From positions 2,376,811-2,440,810 of the forward strand of contig CM021318.1 in the NCBI GenBank assembly GCA_010645155.1: 64,000 nt of DNA, written 5' to 3'. The stretch comes from Tigriopus japonicus. Its lineage: Eukaryota > Arthropoda > Copepoda > Harpacticoida > Harpacticidae. A model generated the notes under the pieces. The model saw only the letters and a list, made by a program, of their open reading frames with translations. It had not been told where the DNA came from and ran no database searches. Numbering within the stretch: position 1 is the stretch's first letter; the number at the start of each line of letters is the position of its first letter. Position numbers and translations under genes: made by a program. Below are positions 31,301 to 46,300 of this stretch, in pieces.

Positions 31301-34300
31301 TAGAATCACCTCTGTCCAGGTTTTTGAAAAGTCTGCTATATGGCTGCCTTATCCAATATGCATTTACGTGGATCATCCGAGCCCGAGGCTGGTATTTGAA
31401 AAATACTCCAGAGTGAGAAGTGTCGAGGGGATTCACATCATTCTTGCTTCGGAGGGCAATAATACTCTCTCTCTATATATATATTTAATATGTACAGTAC
31501 GTTCCGTAGTCACTCGACGGAAACAGAGTGAGACCACAGAACAAGATTGAGGCTGGATATGGGCTTCCAATTCTCTCAGGAAGGCCCATGATGACGAATG
31601 GGGAAGCCTTCCTTCAAGATCAAATCTCATTCCACCATGTCTTTTTTCATCCCATGATCCCAAGAAATGGCTGTCAAACAAAGCAATGTCCAGTCAGTAT
31701 GCCTAAAGAAAGTGCAAGTTTGGATAGACAGACTCACTAATCGATCATTTTGAGCGGATCCGACTGGAAAATGTCGATTCTACCCCTCCAGACTTTGAAA
31801 TTCCCGCCAAGTGCATCAAAACTTTGAAGCTTGTGACAGTTAATTTTCCAAACAGACCGACTGGAAGGGCCTCGTTTGGCCGACTTGCAGTTCCAACTGT
31901 TTTATTGGATGGTTTTTCTTTCCCCCGTTGGATCTTCATCGCCGTTATCCCCTTGTTCATGCATCAATGAAGAAGTGCATTATCCAGAGGTTGAACCTCG
32001 ACGTGAAAGCAGAGAGAATGCAGGTCTAAAACCCTTCTTGGATGCTTCCAGAGTCCCTCTTCACTTCACATCGACACCCTGATGGCCGGATGTTGGCACA
32101 AGGTCATTCCGGCCGACTCCTTCATTTGGCCTAATTTTACGCCCTAGCCACCACGTGTGTGAGTAACAGCGAAGAGGAGAAACTTCATAAAATATTCCAA
32201 AATTTATGGAGGTAAAGAGAGGAAAGTTCGCCCCTCAACTTTCGAACCGATGAATCAAGGATATCAGGAAGTTTTTTGAACCTTGCCGCAGAAAAACAAC
32301 AACAAAACCACAGACCAAACCCATTGAAGCATACTCAACGATGGAAGCAATGCCAACAACTCGTTGCTGACCCGTTTAATATTCAGGTGTAGACATCTAC
32401 AGCCTCCTAATTTCAAAGGTAGACTTCTAATAGTAGCCATCAGCCTAAGTGGTTCTCTTCATCTTGGCCATGACGTCATTGGGTTTTGGACACGCCCGAC
32501 CAATTCAAAATTAGTTTTGTCGTGGCACGATTTTACGCCTAGTTTCTGACATGTTTTTCAATTTTCCATTTGGAAACGGCCATTTCGTAAATTATTAATT
32601 TGGTGTGGTGGGAAAAAATGAAAAGAAGACGATCTGGTTAATGTCAGATATGTACACCTTCTTACGTAGGCGTATGCTATTGGTTGGAATTTATTTTGAT
32701 CTCATTTCTTCAGCATCATGAATATCCAGGCATGTACAGGGTCATCCGTATTTGGTGTCCCATGCCAAATAAAAAATTACTCGAAACACAAAAATGGCAC
32801 ACTTATATTGAAGAAATATCAGTAAAAGGAACTATCTTCTGGTATTCTCGTAGCAAGTTTGGTAAAATAGATCGACTTGTTTAGAAACTGATTTTGTATG
32901 AACTGGTTACTTTCCCACTCAAATTACGCTGAAAAATTATCTTAGCTGTGACCGCACATTACAAAGTCTAATAGTTAGTGAATTGCTTAAACGACAAAAA
33001 CAAGGTCATAGGCAACCACCTCTACTTTTCCTGTCATATTGCCAAAAAGTCACTTTGCTATCTTCTGTTGTCATGAATTACTACTAACATCTAGGGGACG
33101 TTAATTATGGACTACCCTGTACTATATGTAAGTATAAATACGAGCCAAGTTTTAGGCGATTGTTTGTACTTTTATAAAACTATTCGTATAATTATGCGCA
33201 AAATATGACACATTTGTTGGAAACCTTTCAGGACGATGTTTTAGTCGCAAAATTATCATCGTCCATTGAATACAAATTTCGGTATCTTATGTCTTGAAAT
33301 TTCCAGTTCCATTCCATTGCTTTTCTTTGCTCAGATATTTGGTCGGGAGTCCACTTCCTGAGAGGATTGGCCCAACTTATGTTCCCTTGTCGGGAGCAAA
33401 ATGTCCCAAACCAAATTTGTCGCCCCTCTTCCCTTCTCGAATCCGTTTTCTTGGAAACATTTAGGACGAGATTGAAAGCATTCACAATTCACTCTTTGCC
33501 AGGAAAAGATTCACGTCATGACGAAGCAAAGATTGCCGGTGAAGATATTCATGTCGAGGTCAACTTGCCAGTGAAGTAAGTGCAAGTGGGTGATAAGGGG
33601 TAAATGAAATGGACCACATCTAAAAAGGAGCTCAGCCAAGAGAATGGTCCACTACTCACACCAAATCTCCAATGGAACACGACGAGGACACGAGGTCCAG
33701 GCCAGAATTCATGATTCACAGAGAGCCTTGACAGAATCTCTAATCTGTGCCTAAATTGGGAGCACTCAAGGAGTTTCTCATCTCCCTTCTAGGATCCCAA
33801 CATCCTTTTTGGAGGAACTAGCCCAATCTTCATAGGGAACGAGAAGAGTACAAAGGGGTTTGGTTACTTGAATCTAATTGACGTTAGGGCGTCAATGGGT
33901 CAAGTTTATGTACACAACAAGGCTTTTTTCGTCTTATTCTTCTCCTTCTCTTGGCTAGGTTTTGATATCAGTGTTGGTTGGCTTTTCTGTAATCTCCATT
34001 TATTCATCCCTTGGGACCCTGAGGTTTTACCGAGTTATCTTGCCTCTTGCAGACGTTTCTTTGGGATGCTCACGAGTCAGAACCGACCGAACAATGAGAG
34101 TTTGTTTAACGATATTGATGTTTATCTGCGGTCACTCAAAGATCTGACTGTGATTACTTCGATCTTGCATCAAGAAGGGCTCCTAACATTGGACCAACCC
34201 GACCGGATATTGATTGTTCTATTGCGTCTCATTCGAGACGTTCAAACTGACCATTAAAGAGAATCTGGGAATTCTTTTCCAGGAGGAGGAAGCCACTGAA

Positions 34301-37300
34301 TCCAGGAATTCAATTGAATATAACGGCAGGTTTAAAAAGGTCTCACTCATTAGATTATAAAAGAACTTGAAAGTAGTTATCTTTACAGACTTCTGCTTCC
34401 TTTACTTTTTTGACTTTCTGATTATTTTATCCCGGAAACATTGCTGAATATGATAAACAAGATAAATTAGCTTCTACAATACTTTTTCCTTCTTTGCTTT
34501 AGCACTGATGAATATTGTAGGTAAAGATAGCCTCCATATCACAATATATCTCTCAAAGAAAAAATCCCCGCAACTTTAGCGACATGCTCAAAATTTAAAA
34601 GTTGTCTATGAAAGAGCTTTAATATTTATAAAAAAGCATTTCATCCCATTTTTAGCCAAGCTTCTTTTCAAACTTAAATGGAATGGAAACTCGTGAAGCA
34701 CTTTTCGATTACATTTTATCGCTTCAAATTGAAACTCGCTCATTTTCCTCGATCACTCAATGTCATTGGTTTTAACAGTCCTGGTTCTTCTCGACCACTT
34801 GTGTCAACCAAGAAAGGGCAGGAATAATGTTTGACAAGAGAAAGGCAGTCCAATCCAAAGTGAACATGTTACAATGTTGTTTGGTTCTTCCGAGCTTGAT
34901 CATTTGTTAGAGAAGATCAAAGACACGTTGAATTGCTTTGGCGATCTCACTCACTCCCGGGTTATTCTGAAGGAACCAAGTTCCGTTCGTCATATTTTTT
35001 CCTTTCCTGTTCCTTGAGAGACTGAATGCCTCCATGATTGAGCGGTCCTTTAGCACGTGTTTCATCATCAAATTGTGTCACTTCTCAGTGAGACGGACCT
35101 AGGATGCAATCACTTTCTACTGCTACCCGAGAATATGGACCATCGGAAGCCAATTCATCATCAGGTTCCGGAATCTCCAGAAGCGACCCTTTTCTATTCG
35201 TACTCACACACACCTACACACTTGCAATTGTTCGCACTACTGCCATAAATTGTGGATTCATTTCAAGTTCGTTAACAAACGTTAAAGTTTAATTGACTTG
35301 CCATCAAATCACTTTTCTCACTCCATCTATTTTGGGATCATCGAAAAAAAAAACATGTTTATTTTTGAGGCCTTGGTTTGGCTGAAAAGGAAGATAACTA
35401 GTTAATATGTTGGACTATAAGGCATCATCTTCATGTGTATGAATCATGAGTAAGAGCTTTGAAGTAGTGGACATGGACTCGAGAAGATAGTGTAATGGAA
35501 GTGATCTTCCGCGTTTTGGTGGGTTCATCCCATCGAAGGATCCCAAGTTTTTGAAAGAAGTAAGACTTTTTCCTCCAAAGAAGGAACTTTTAGCAACAAC
35601 TCGAGAGCTATCTACGTCAGTTCCATGTTGTTCCACGATGACCTTGCCCGATGCCTGGGCACTTAAGGGGAGCCATTTGCAGCTGTGGACCATTTCTGAC
35701 TCCAATCTGGTGAACGGCCAATCCTGGGCTGTCGAAGTGATGATAAATTACCAGAAAAATACGAAGGTTTGTCATGTTTCAACTGAGAACGAGAGAAAAA
35801 AGGAAACTTTTGAGTTGCTGATGATGTTCCCATCTCTATAGACATCATCCGTTGGTCTCAATCATCTTGAATTCAACACGAGGTTCACTTTCCATCCGGC
35901 GAGAAAGTTGTGTCTTCGCTTCAGGTTTGCCAAATTGGATTGATGGGAGTCCAACTCAGTCTCGAGGCTAGGCCATAATCTAGCCGTAAAGACCAAATTT
36001 GGTGCAAGTGTCTGAGCGGGTTGTTAATGGATCCCTCGAGGGACACAGTAAACGACCATTTTAAATGCAACACAACGAAATCTGAGAGGCTTTGTAACAA
36101 CAAACTCGACTCTTCTGGCAATCCTGGTTCTCATCCTGGCGTTGTCGCAGCTCCGAAAATTCGTTAGGTTTGCAAAGAAAGGTGAAAGTTTTTGACTTTC
36201 CAGCCGACCACTTTTCAGTCCAATGAACTCAAAGAATAGGGACAAATTTTCAAGTAGGACTTGTCGACGCTCTGAAGTGAGATGTGGATGCTAAATCATC
36301 AAACTCTTTGTGAGTTATTTCGTGTATTTGAGAGGGACCAAAATCAAGATTGAGCCCAAAGGAGGAAGAACCGGAGATAAGTCGACGTCTTATTTTTGTC
36401 AACTCTAACTCGACTCCAGGGACTTGATGTGCTCAGTTTATGGATGGTTCCAGCGTTTCATGGAACTCAAAATAATGGCCTTTCAGTGCAAATTCAGACT
36501 GGAATTGCCTTCAAAGAAGAACGACTACTCCCACTATCCCACCACCACCACCACCACTGCCAGCAACGTCAAGGCTATCTCTTGTTAGAAATGCATTTCT
36601 ATTTCTTCAAAGCCAAGACTCTGTGCGAAATATCCCAACGGCGAGCACTTCTTTTATGTACACCGAAGGAAGCCAACTATTAGTATGACCCAGTACAATA
36701 GTCCTTCAGCCTTGCAATACCGAAAACGGATATAGTATAGTCTTGATGGAAGTGGCAATGCTCACTAGAGAGCTGAAGAATGACAAGTGACGACAATGGC
36801 TCCCTAAAGTACCCTAAAAGGCAAATCCTCGGCAGAGTAGTCGTAAAAACCATTGAAATCCTATACCAAGACCGTACCTGATAGCAATTCGTCGTCCAAG
36901 GCATAGATGAAGATGATTTTACAACACTCAGTGCTCCTTCTGTTGATAATCAAGGCCTCAAGGCCACAATAGGAAGAGGAGATCTCTTGCCAAATAGAAG
37001 AAAGTCAGAGAGAATTGAGTCCGGTTCTAACAATTGAAACTACTCGGAAGAACTTTTATCTCAATTTCTCGTGTTTGCTATCTTCAGATCTCTTACTCAA
37101 ATGGAACATTTTGCGGTCTCTTTTTGACAGGTTTTCGTGGCTGTCTAATGGATTTCAAATCCATCTTCGAGAGTTCGTACTTTGTATGGATCTTTGCTTT
37201 GCGTGTAATATCATGTTAGTTGGCCTTCACAAACAATGGGAGAAATGCTACAAACAGAATATTAATGGCCTCTCTAATTGCAAAAAGTCAAGCCGCTCTC

Positions 37301-40300
37301 GTTCCATTCGTCCTCGTCGGGACAAGTTTTCGGGTGTCTTTGTCTCAAAGAAGACGATCCTCATATAGCACAACAAGAAAGAAAGAAAATTAATGGCATT
37401 CTGGCCCTTCTTCGTCTTCTTCCAAACTCGAGCTCGTCTTTCCGTACCACAAAATAGTCTCTCGCTGAAGATTGCATTGTCAAAGTGGTTGGTTAAACGG
37501 AGGTGAGTGAGCTCGAGGTTCTCACCCATCTACGTTCTAGTTCCGTTGACCATTAGAAAGAAGAGAGAAAGTGAGATGAACTCACTCGGAGCGATTGGTT
37601 GCCTTCTCCAATTTATGGATCAACTTGTTTGGTCCAATTCCACCGGGAAATCATCCTCCTGACCCCCAAGTGGCACAAAATGACCTATTTCCATCCAACC
37701 ATTATGGATTTTAGCCAATAAAATGCCGAGTTCGAAGGCCAGGAGGGACATCCAAGGACAAAGGAAGCGAGACCCAGATGGGACCGTACTTATTGTCAAA
37801 GTCGTTTTGGGGGCCATTTTATTCCCTCAGACTATGAACTAGGAGTACTTAAAGGGACGTGGGCATGGTCGCAGACTTAGAGGTGGAAGAAGTTCGCTAT
37901 GCAATTTTTATGGCCCTTTGCGATCTTTTTTTCTAGGCGGAAATAGGGCTCCCTGCAAGACAAACAATGAGCAAAGTGTTCCAGAAGTTGTCCGCAATCT
38001 AAAGCCAAAATTCCGTCCCAGTCTGAAACTGGCACCTTTTTCAAAGAAGTACCCGATAGATTGGTATTATCAGTCCAAAATTTAATTCTTGAGTAAGGAT
38101 GCTGGAGATCTTGGAAAAGCTCAAAAGGGGCTCGAAATCATAAAGCAAAGAATGAATCAGCTCTTTCATTGCCCAACATTTGGGCTCACAATGGGCAAGA
38201 GGGGTCTTCTTTTGACACACTGATAGTGAGGCAAGACGCCAAGATCCTCCGAACAACAACATATCAAGAATGGGAAGAATTCGGAGACACAACCACAATT
38301 AGAGGCATGGCAAAAAAACGAGCCATAATTCGTTAGACCATTAAATGGATGGCGCTTTAGTCGAGACGGGAAGATCGAGGTTCCCTTTAAATAGTTCCAC
38401 ACCAAGTCATTGTCTCGGCCATATGATCTTGGTAAAATATAATCGAGTTTCCTTTGAAACTTCACAGACTTTCAGAGAAATTAGATCAGAAAAAGTTTGG
38501 TTCTCCTCTTCGCTTTTATGTACATACGTTCGGGTACGAAACCGGTTTCAGGTTGGCTTGACAGTCTTAAGACGGATCAGGGTGACCCAGAAGGGACAAA
38601 ACAGGCGATTTCACTTCCGTTTTTTTCTTCTTTTGGTTGGCCATCGGTCTTTTAGCTTTGACTTCGTGAAAATGGGACCCGTTTTTGGGCGTTCTTTTCC
38701 TCCTTCTGTTTAAAATTCGGGACTCTTTTGAGAGTTCTGTGGGTTGTGAAAATGGATTTCGTCTCTTTGTCTCGCCAGGCGAGAAAAAGAGTACTTGAGA
38801 AACTACAAAAGGGTCGGTTCAAGATCCCACCCAGTTCTAACAAAGACAAGTTCAGTTGTTACATCATGAAGGCACGGATTTTCACGACAAACTTTCATTC
38901 AAAACGACTTCGTTGCCGACTTCAATTATCACCAATTGAAACTTTCAAACTTTCTTGGGAAGAATTTAGGAATTCCATTTGCATCTTGGAGTTTAATCTT
39001 CCTTGCCTCCTAAGAGCAAATTTTATGGGGAGGGGAATTTGGCCCTCTTGAACAGTCTGAAGCTCAAGGTCAATGATAAATTGAGGTACGTGTGAAGTCG
39101 ACTGCTTTGGGATCCATAAAGACAAGTACCAATCGAGGAACTCGCTCCCCGCAAGTTCCATTACGAAATCGATGTACAAGACAATTGTACAAGACATTAT
39201 AAGACGTGTTTGGAGGTTTCCTCGTAGTGCGTCACTTCGCGCACTTCTCTTTGGTTGGTCCTGCTACATCACAGACATATAATCATTGATCTAGCAGGAC
39301 TACTCGCGCAAATGAGCAAAGAATCAAGCCTTAATTGGTGTTTAAAAGGACATGACCAAGCTGTGAGGAACACGACCTCGTGAGTCTTCTTTTAAGTGGG
39401 CTCCATCAGGAGCTGACCAACGAGCCAATGTTTATGGCACCATGTCTATGGTTGGCACTTCGAGCTCTTGCTTGTTGGGTGAGTGAGTGGGTGAGTGGGT
39501 GAGTCAGGGGGCGGGTGCAGTTCCAATTGGGATCGAGGAGGAATGGAAAGGAGGCTCGGAAACTAGTAGGAGCAAGCATTCTTTAGATCAGTGGAACGTG
39601 CCCAGAATCGCAAATGGAATCTTCTTCTTTTGCTTCTTCTTCTGCTTCTGCTTCATCGTTCCTCGCTTGGAAAGAAGACAACATAGTCGCTCTCTGGTGA
39701 CTATTTTTGTCGCTAGTGTGCCTGAAGAGAGACTTTGTCGAAAGAACAGGATCTTGTCGGTCTAAAGATGAGAGGCAAAGCAACGTCAAGGCCAAGGGGA
39801 ACGAACCTTGGTTGCCTTCTTCGACTTACTACTACAAGAAGGATATCCAGATCAAGGAATGAACCCAAGCAAAATCTTTTGAACCTTGCTCGAGCTCCAC
39901 CACAAGCACCACCAACAGGAGATACGGCCTCGCAGCCAAGACGACTGACTGCCTCATGAACCCTTTTCAAGAGTAGGTTCTTCTCAATCTGCTGGTATCT
40001 GGCAATCTCTTTGAAAGCCTCTTTGAACTTGGTGGAACTTGGAGAAAATATTAAGTATATAAGCCCTTTAATGAAGCCGGGTCACAATCATCTTGCAGGC
40101 TTCGGCTCCACTCAAAGCTAACTCACAGTTTGTACTTGAAGAAGAAGAAGCTGAAGATCGCTGGTAAAAAGTTCACCAAGATTCCGCTCATTCGGGAACT
40201 AGAGGAGTGGGATTTTATGGAACATATCTTCAACAAGATACTAAGCGAGAGAAACCCAGATACCCATACCCACCATTTTTTCCCAGTGGGATTCCTTCCC

Positions 40301-43300
40301 TCATCTCTTTTTTGAAGGGAACTGCCCAAAACCTAAACCTCGAGAGAGACCTTCGATAACTGCCGATACCAAAAGTTTGAGCTTCGTCCCAAAGTTCACA
40401 CAATTTTCGTTCAAATACATCTCGGTCCTCTAACTAACTAGATTCGGGTGATGGATGGTTCGTGTAAAGTCAAGTAATTGATCATCCAATGGTATAAATG
40501 GATCGCTAGTGTCAAGTCTGGTCGGTTCAGATCCTCGTCATACTTTAGGATTAAGGTTCTCAAGGGATTTCTTACAGTGATCCACCTTCCATCTTCATTC
40601 ACCCTCTTACTCTAGTATTTCTGCTCCAGAATCGATCTTCCCAGCGAACCTCGGAGTTGATCCACTAAATATTTTATTAAACATAAAAGCGCTTCCTATC
40701 GCCCAAACATGGCTTAGCTTAGCGATGGGCTTTTTTATTGGGCGAAGGATACTTGATGGTCAGGGAAATTCATATTCCGCTTCAACTCGCTCGACTCCAG
40801 CTAATCCCGAACTCTTAGGGAAACGAGGAACTTCCAATCGGTCGCCATACTTATTTGCCGAGAGAAAAAATAAGTCTGGATCTTGACTCGATTCCTTATC
40901 CAACGTCTGCTCTAATCCGCTAGATCTGTCGTTTTGGTCTGGCATTTGCTTTTTTATGCTTTCACCAAGATCCCTTTTAAGAGCCTCAATAGTGGAGCAG
41001 CGAGAGAAGAAGCATGTTGGGTTGTCATTTTGTTTGCCTTACTTGATAAATGGCCGGCGGCACCCACAGAACCTCTCCATCGGGATATATCAGGACGTTA
41101 GATTTGTATCGGACCTCATAATTGCCGTCAGCACTGGAAGAAAAAGAAAGCCGTATTGTTAATCTCAAATTTTCCCCATCCGCTGATGAAAGGGTTGATG
41201 GCCCGCAACAAAGTCACATCTCGAGCTGCTTCCGTTATTTGGCAAAGGGGCTTTATCATTATCGTCTCTTTATTGAGCCTCTGGAGCGTCTCTTATGTAA
41301 ATACGACGATTGTTATTGCAACTTCTTTGGCCAAGCTACTCTAGTAGCCATCCTTGGAAATGTTTCGAAGGAGTTCTAACGGAGACCTTTTCGACAAAAA
41401 GACAAGAATAGGTTCTTAAAATGAAGTCATGGAGAGGTACCGCTCAAGGAATCTAGGCTCAAGTGCCCACTCGAAATGTCAATAAAATTAAGGGTGAGTG
41501 TCCCATCCATCTTTGCAATACGGGAAGACTTCCTTTTTTCAATTCTCCCAAAAAGGTGGCATTATGTGGAATTGGAACCGCACATTCGACGATCTCAGAG
41601 GTTCATCCTGACTCTTGAGCGTATCACCATGAAAGAAAGACTCAATGGCGACCAAAGTAGATTGTTTCGCATTACCATTCTCACTCACAATCAGACGGCG
41701 ACCTTGGACGGTCTTTGAGTCGTCCCATTATTTTGATCCTAATCTAACTCAAGAGGGATTAGTGCATTGTTCCACTTCCGTGCCAATATACGACGCCATT
41801 TCGGATTCTAATGCACTATGAAAGTGGTTTCTCGAACAAGCTTTTGGAGTTGAATGAATCTGGAAGTTATTAAAGAGCTAGCTAGTCTCCACACCCAACC
41901 AGAAGTGTTCCTTCCCTCCGTTCCAAAATGGGTATTTGGTTAACAAGAGGGCTCTCTTCTCCTATCGAGAGACAATTGCGAACGAACATGTAGTACAGAA
42001 AATAAAGCTGAGCTTCAAGATGGAACCAAAGTAAAGCCTCGGTGAATATGGGAAATAGTGGATTGGCCTCATCTCACGAAAAGAGAAAGTCACAAAGACA
42101 CGCACGAGATTCGAACACTCGACCATAAGAAATGACAGGAAACTTACAAATAAATACCTATAGTTAAATCATCTTGAATGCATGGATCATTCCGACACGT
42201 TTTACTGATGGTGACCCAGATCTCATGTAAGGGTATGTATTTGAAACGAAGGTTGTAGAAGAGAAAGAAAGAAAGATAGAAACCGCCAGCTTCTGCTGTG
42301 TATTTGAGCAAGAAACAGAGAGAAAGAAAGAGAGACCAAGAGCGGCAGAAAGAGAAAGAGAGAAAGTGAGCTCCCAAACCAGGAAAGGCTCGTTGTACTA
42401 CGTCAGAGAGGTGGATGAAGAGGTTCCTATCATTTCGCTTGAAGCAAGATTAACCTTTCAAAAAGTGACTCCTACCGTCAAGGGTTCTAAATACAGGCTT
42501 GGAGCCCGTCTCTGTGGTATGATGGGCGAGGTATCAGTTTCCAGAGGATCCAGAGGATTTCCACCCAAGATGGCAAGGGTGAAAGCTTGGAACAGGAAGT
42601 AAGAAGTCTTGGCATCCACCTGAGTATACTAAACTTGACAGCTTACTACCAGTTACCAGCTGCAGAAAGGATGAAACCAGCCAACCAAAGGCCAAAGAAG
42701 AAGGAGTAAGAGGGGAAAATAATTAGTTGTCGGAAAAAGCTCGTGACCAGAGCAATCAGTGTTGTTGTTAATAAGCTAAAGAACAACCAGAAAGCCCGTC
42801 AGATGGCCCTCAATCCTTCTTTTTTTCATTCGACGAAACTAATTTGCTTTGTTCCGAATTGAAATTCTGCTTCAGTTGACTCGAAAAGGGCCCAGATGAT
42901 GGATGAATAGTGAGAGACACGCAGAGAAAGAAGAGAGTCCGCCGTTATTTATAACCGGTTCAGGAGAATGCAATTCCCATAATGGGATTATAGCGATGGA
43001 ACTTTCCCAATTTGAGGCACTTTATTGCAAATATGTTGGATCGCAGAGGGTTCTGACAAAGAGACATAATTTACAACATGGAATATTGCTATGATGGGCG
43101 TGCTCCAAGAGTTCCAAATGGCAGTCCTGACTCTATTCTAAGGTCGGAGCAAAGAGGCCAAGACAGACTAGTTTCCACTCCAATAGATCTGAAGTCCTAA
43201 ATCCTCCCCAAGACACTCATTACCAGGCCTGAAATGCTGGGGCGAACATAACAATCAACAACAACAATAGGGCATAAAATCTAGACAATAACCTAGTCGT

Positions 43301-46300
43301 TTGATGCTAATGTTTTTATATGGGTGGGAGGTCTGTATTTATCCCCATTTTCGCATTCGGCCAAGATGGACTGGAGGGACCCATTGGAGAAGGCTGCTGG
43401 ATGTTGTTGGTGTTTGTCTGTGGACTTGTTTTGCTCATTCGACTCAGCTTAGGAACACATTCACTCTTTGGGTCCATTCTTGGATCTTCAAGTACCCTTC
43501 CTTTGGAACAAACAAAAGGACCCAACTCGAGCTTTTTATGCCAATTTTCAATTCTGCTGAAGGATCACAACTTTGTTTGGCCGGAAGCCTCCCACCAGAC
43601 CATTGTAAAGGGTATGCAATGCAAGAGTCTTCGTTCCTCAAGTGTTTACGAGAACAAAAGGGCGCAAACAATTTTTCATCGAGTTTTCACGGTTCGTCAC
43701 AGAGCGACTTTGGGTGAATAAAATATGAGCACCGTCGAAAAGTGGATTAAGCTCTTGGACGGTTGGGTGACTGCCAAGGTTTGAGAGATTATAGTAGATT
43801 GCTTCCGCAGAGAAAATTGAACCGAAAAGTTGGGTGTGGTACATTGGATGCGGGGAGTTGATGAAAGTCATTTCATTTTCGTTTTTTTGAAAAATATGGG
43901 GTCTTACTTTGAACGGCATGTGGTTAAAAAGAAACGGCAATGAGTAAAATGAAGCTAGCTTGCCAATTAAAACTTTGTCTCAGTCTGTCACAAACCTCAA
44001 ATGTTGCAAGGCAATTATGTTGTTGTTAATACTTTACATGCAAATGAAATTTGAAACAAATTTGCGAGAAGCAAACCCAAGATGAATTTGAAGGGGAGAA
44101 TTTTGCAAAAATAATTCATATTTGCACAAGTCTGCAAGGCCTAATGGGAAGAATGTGATATATTTTTGTCCTTTAAACACAATCGGCAAAGTTAAAACAT
44201 AGGGACAACCTCCAAACATTGTGGCACAAACTCCTGTTCAGCAATGTCCAATGCATATTGAAAAATTCGAAAAACAGGACAAACTTTGTGTCAGGGTACA
44301 ACATTTAGTATCTTGACCTCCCAATCTTGTGTTTTGTGACCATAGGGAGCACATTGATCTAATGGCTGTCTATTATTTCTGTAAAATTCTTAACATTTAA
44401 ACAATTGTTATTTTTGCACTCACGTTTATGGGCTTTTTCAAAGCAATGGGCTCTGTAGCGAAATGCAATGGTGAACTGGAGTTAGTTGCCCCATTTGATT
44501 GTGACCTCCCAATCAGTTGTCACTTAAAGGATCAGAGTACGATCATAAAGTGTGCCATCTAGTGGATTTCATGCGGCTACAGCTCGCCCAGTTCCCATGA
44601 TACATATATTTTTGAAGATTGCAACGGTCATTCGTCAGTTTTGGACAAACTAAAGTGCCTAAAATGTTGATGGAGGAGCTCCAAATAGAACTTTAAGTGT
44701 TTTCTGATGAATTTTGGCATAGATCATGCCTGAATTACCTTTTTAGTAGTCAGATTTCCATGCCAATTTGAAAGGGATTTTATATTTTTAAACAAATCTT
44801 GGTACCTACTCATGATTTTACATTTGGAGATCTAAATTGTGATCGCAGATGTAAGTTGAAAAAAAGCGCCCTCCAAAAACTAAAAAAAACATGTTTAGTT
44901 TCATATTGGGCACTTTACAGTACATTGGAGTGAATTAATGACAACCTTCCTAGATCATGATCAGTGGACATTTTAACCACGAAAAGTCACTCATTTTCTT
45001 TACGGGCAGCATTCAAACTCATGTACCCAAATAAAATACCAATATTTCCTATTTCTAAACCCACACCCATACGCGTTCTAGACACAACTCCTATGTTGTT
45101 TTTTGATTGAATACAGTCCTATTGAAGCCTTGTTTCCCATCGGACCTGCTTGTGTTTACCCTATTTTGTTTACCTAACGTTAGAGCCAACGAACCGTGTG
45201 TTTATAAGCGACCAGAAGCGTAGCAGAGGAACAATGCATTCTTGCAACTCACGCCACTCACATTTCATGCCCGGAGTCCTCAGGGGGAGGAAGTTTCTAA
45301 TGGGAATCTTAAGTGTTATTTATGCTTGGCGGGCGGTACTACGACGACCTCCAGACGTAACAATCAAACCAATCCACACTTATTCTACTCTGTCGACTCA
45401 CTGATGTTGATGATGATCGCAACAACATTGCCAGACAAAGGCTGGAAGCCTGGAAGCCTTTGAAGAAAAACGATGAGTCGAGCATTGATAAAATGTCTCA
45501 ACGTAGAAGGTAACATGTGGGGATTTTCATTCTACCCGTTGAGAGACCTACTTTTCAGACTGAGCACCATCACCTTAAAATAACTGGGAATGGGGGTAAT
45601 GTGGGTTATTCTAGTTTCTATTAGAATGCTCAGTGGAAGGCCACGGTTTCGGAAGATGTAGGTTAGAATGTTTCAAACTCACATAATCAAGCTTGAAAAG
45701 GCGGAAAGGCCTTGTCGACTTTCTTTCAAAGCGGAGATGTCGGACCAAAGTCCGTTGTGGCACGACCATTTTTGTTATTCAGAGGAAGATCAGAATGTTT
45801 CTGACACATTTATCCATCCTCAAAATGGTCCCCCTAAAAGTGTTTGAAAGGTTGGGTTTCCTGTCACCATTGAACCTCGTTACTTGAATGACAGAGCATC
45901 AAACAATGATAGTTTGTCTCGACAAAAATATCGAAATTTTACCAACGTCCTTTTCTCGATATTTTTTGTGGAAGGGAAACCGTATTCTGCAGAAAATCTG
46001 ACCGTTTGCCATTAATAAGGTGTTTATCTCCTTTTGACGGACACGAACCCCTTTTTCAATCGAATACGATAAATCTTCCATATTCAGGAGGCTGACTGAA
46101 ATTGGACAGTGATAGAGATTCACCCTTTTTCAAACAGCAATTTTGATTCCAACTCTTTTTCTTATCCGTCTAAAGTCTGCATATTTTCGACTTACTTATT
46201 GAATAACACGATATCGGGTTTCCAGACTTTATCTGGAGGCAATCGAAGAACACTGATGCCACCATAATCAGCCTCGTCCCATTGGAGCTGATAATCGTTC

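Larger units (their letters stand above)
28979..41042 (-). other. nAChR beta1 intron 5
   Basis: 12.1 kb. It holds a (CCA)6 run near 36540-36557, a miRNA-like hairpin at 39254-39304 and GTGAGTGG repeats near 39480-39510. Many short frames occur, including 129 codons at 33868-34257, but none resembles a known protein or has conserved-looking splice borders. Confidence 0.65.
41134..46195 (-). other. nAChR beta1 intron 4
   Basis: 5.1 kb, with a polypurine GA-rich tract (42256-42368) and the second copy of the CTCF-motif repeat (44536-44688). No gene supported. Confidence 0.7.

Noticed and set aside
33868..34257. 129-codon plus-strand frame in nAChR intron 5
   Set aside because: No recognised domain, no splice or promoter support; a chance frame of this length is expected in 12 kb of moderate GC.
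42101..42125. Minus-strand GTTCGAATCTC resembling a Pol III B-box
   Set aside because: No A-box, acceptor stem or cloverleaf can be built around it, and it lacks the SINE tail seen at 7696 and 11412.
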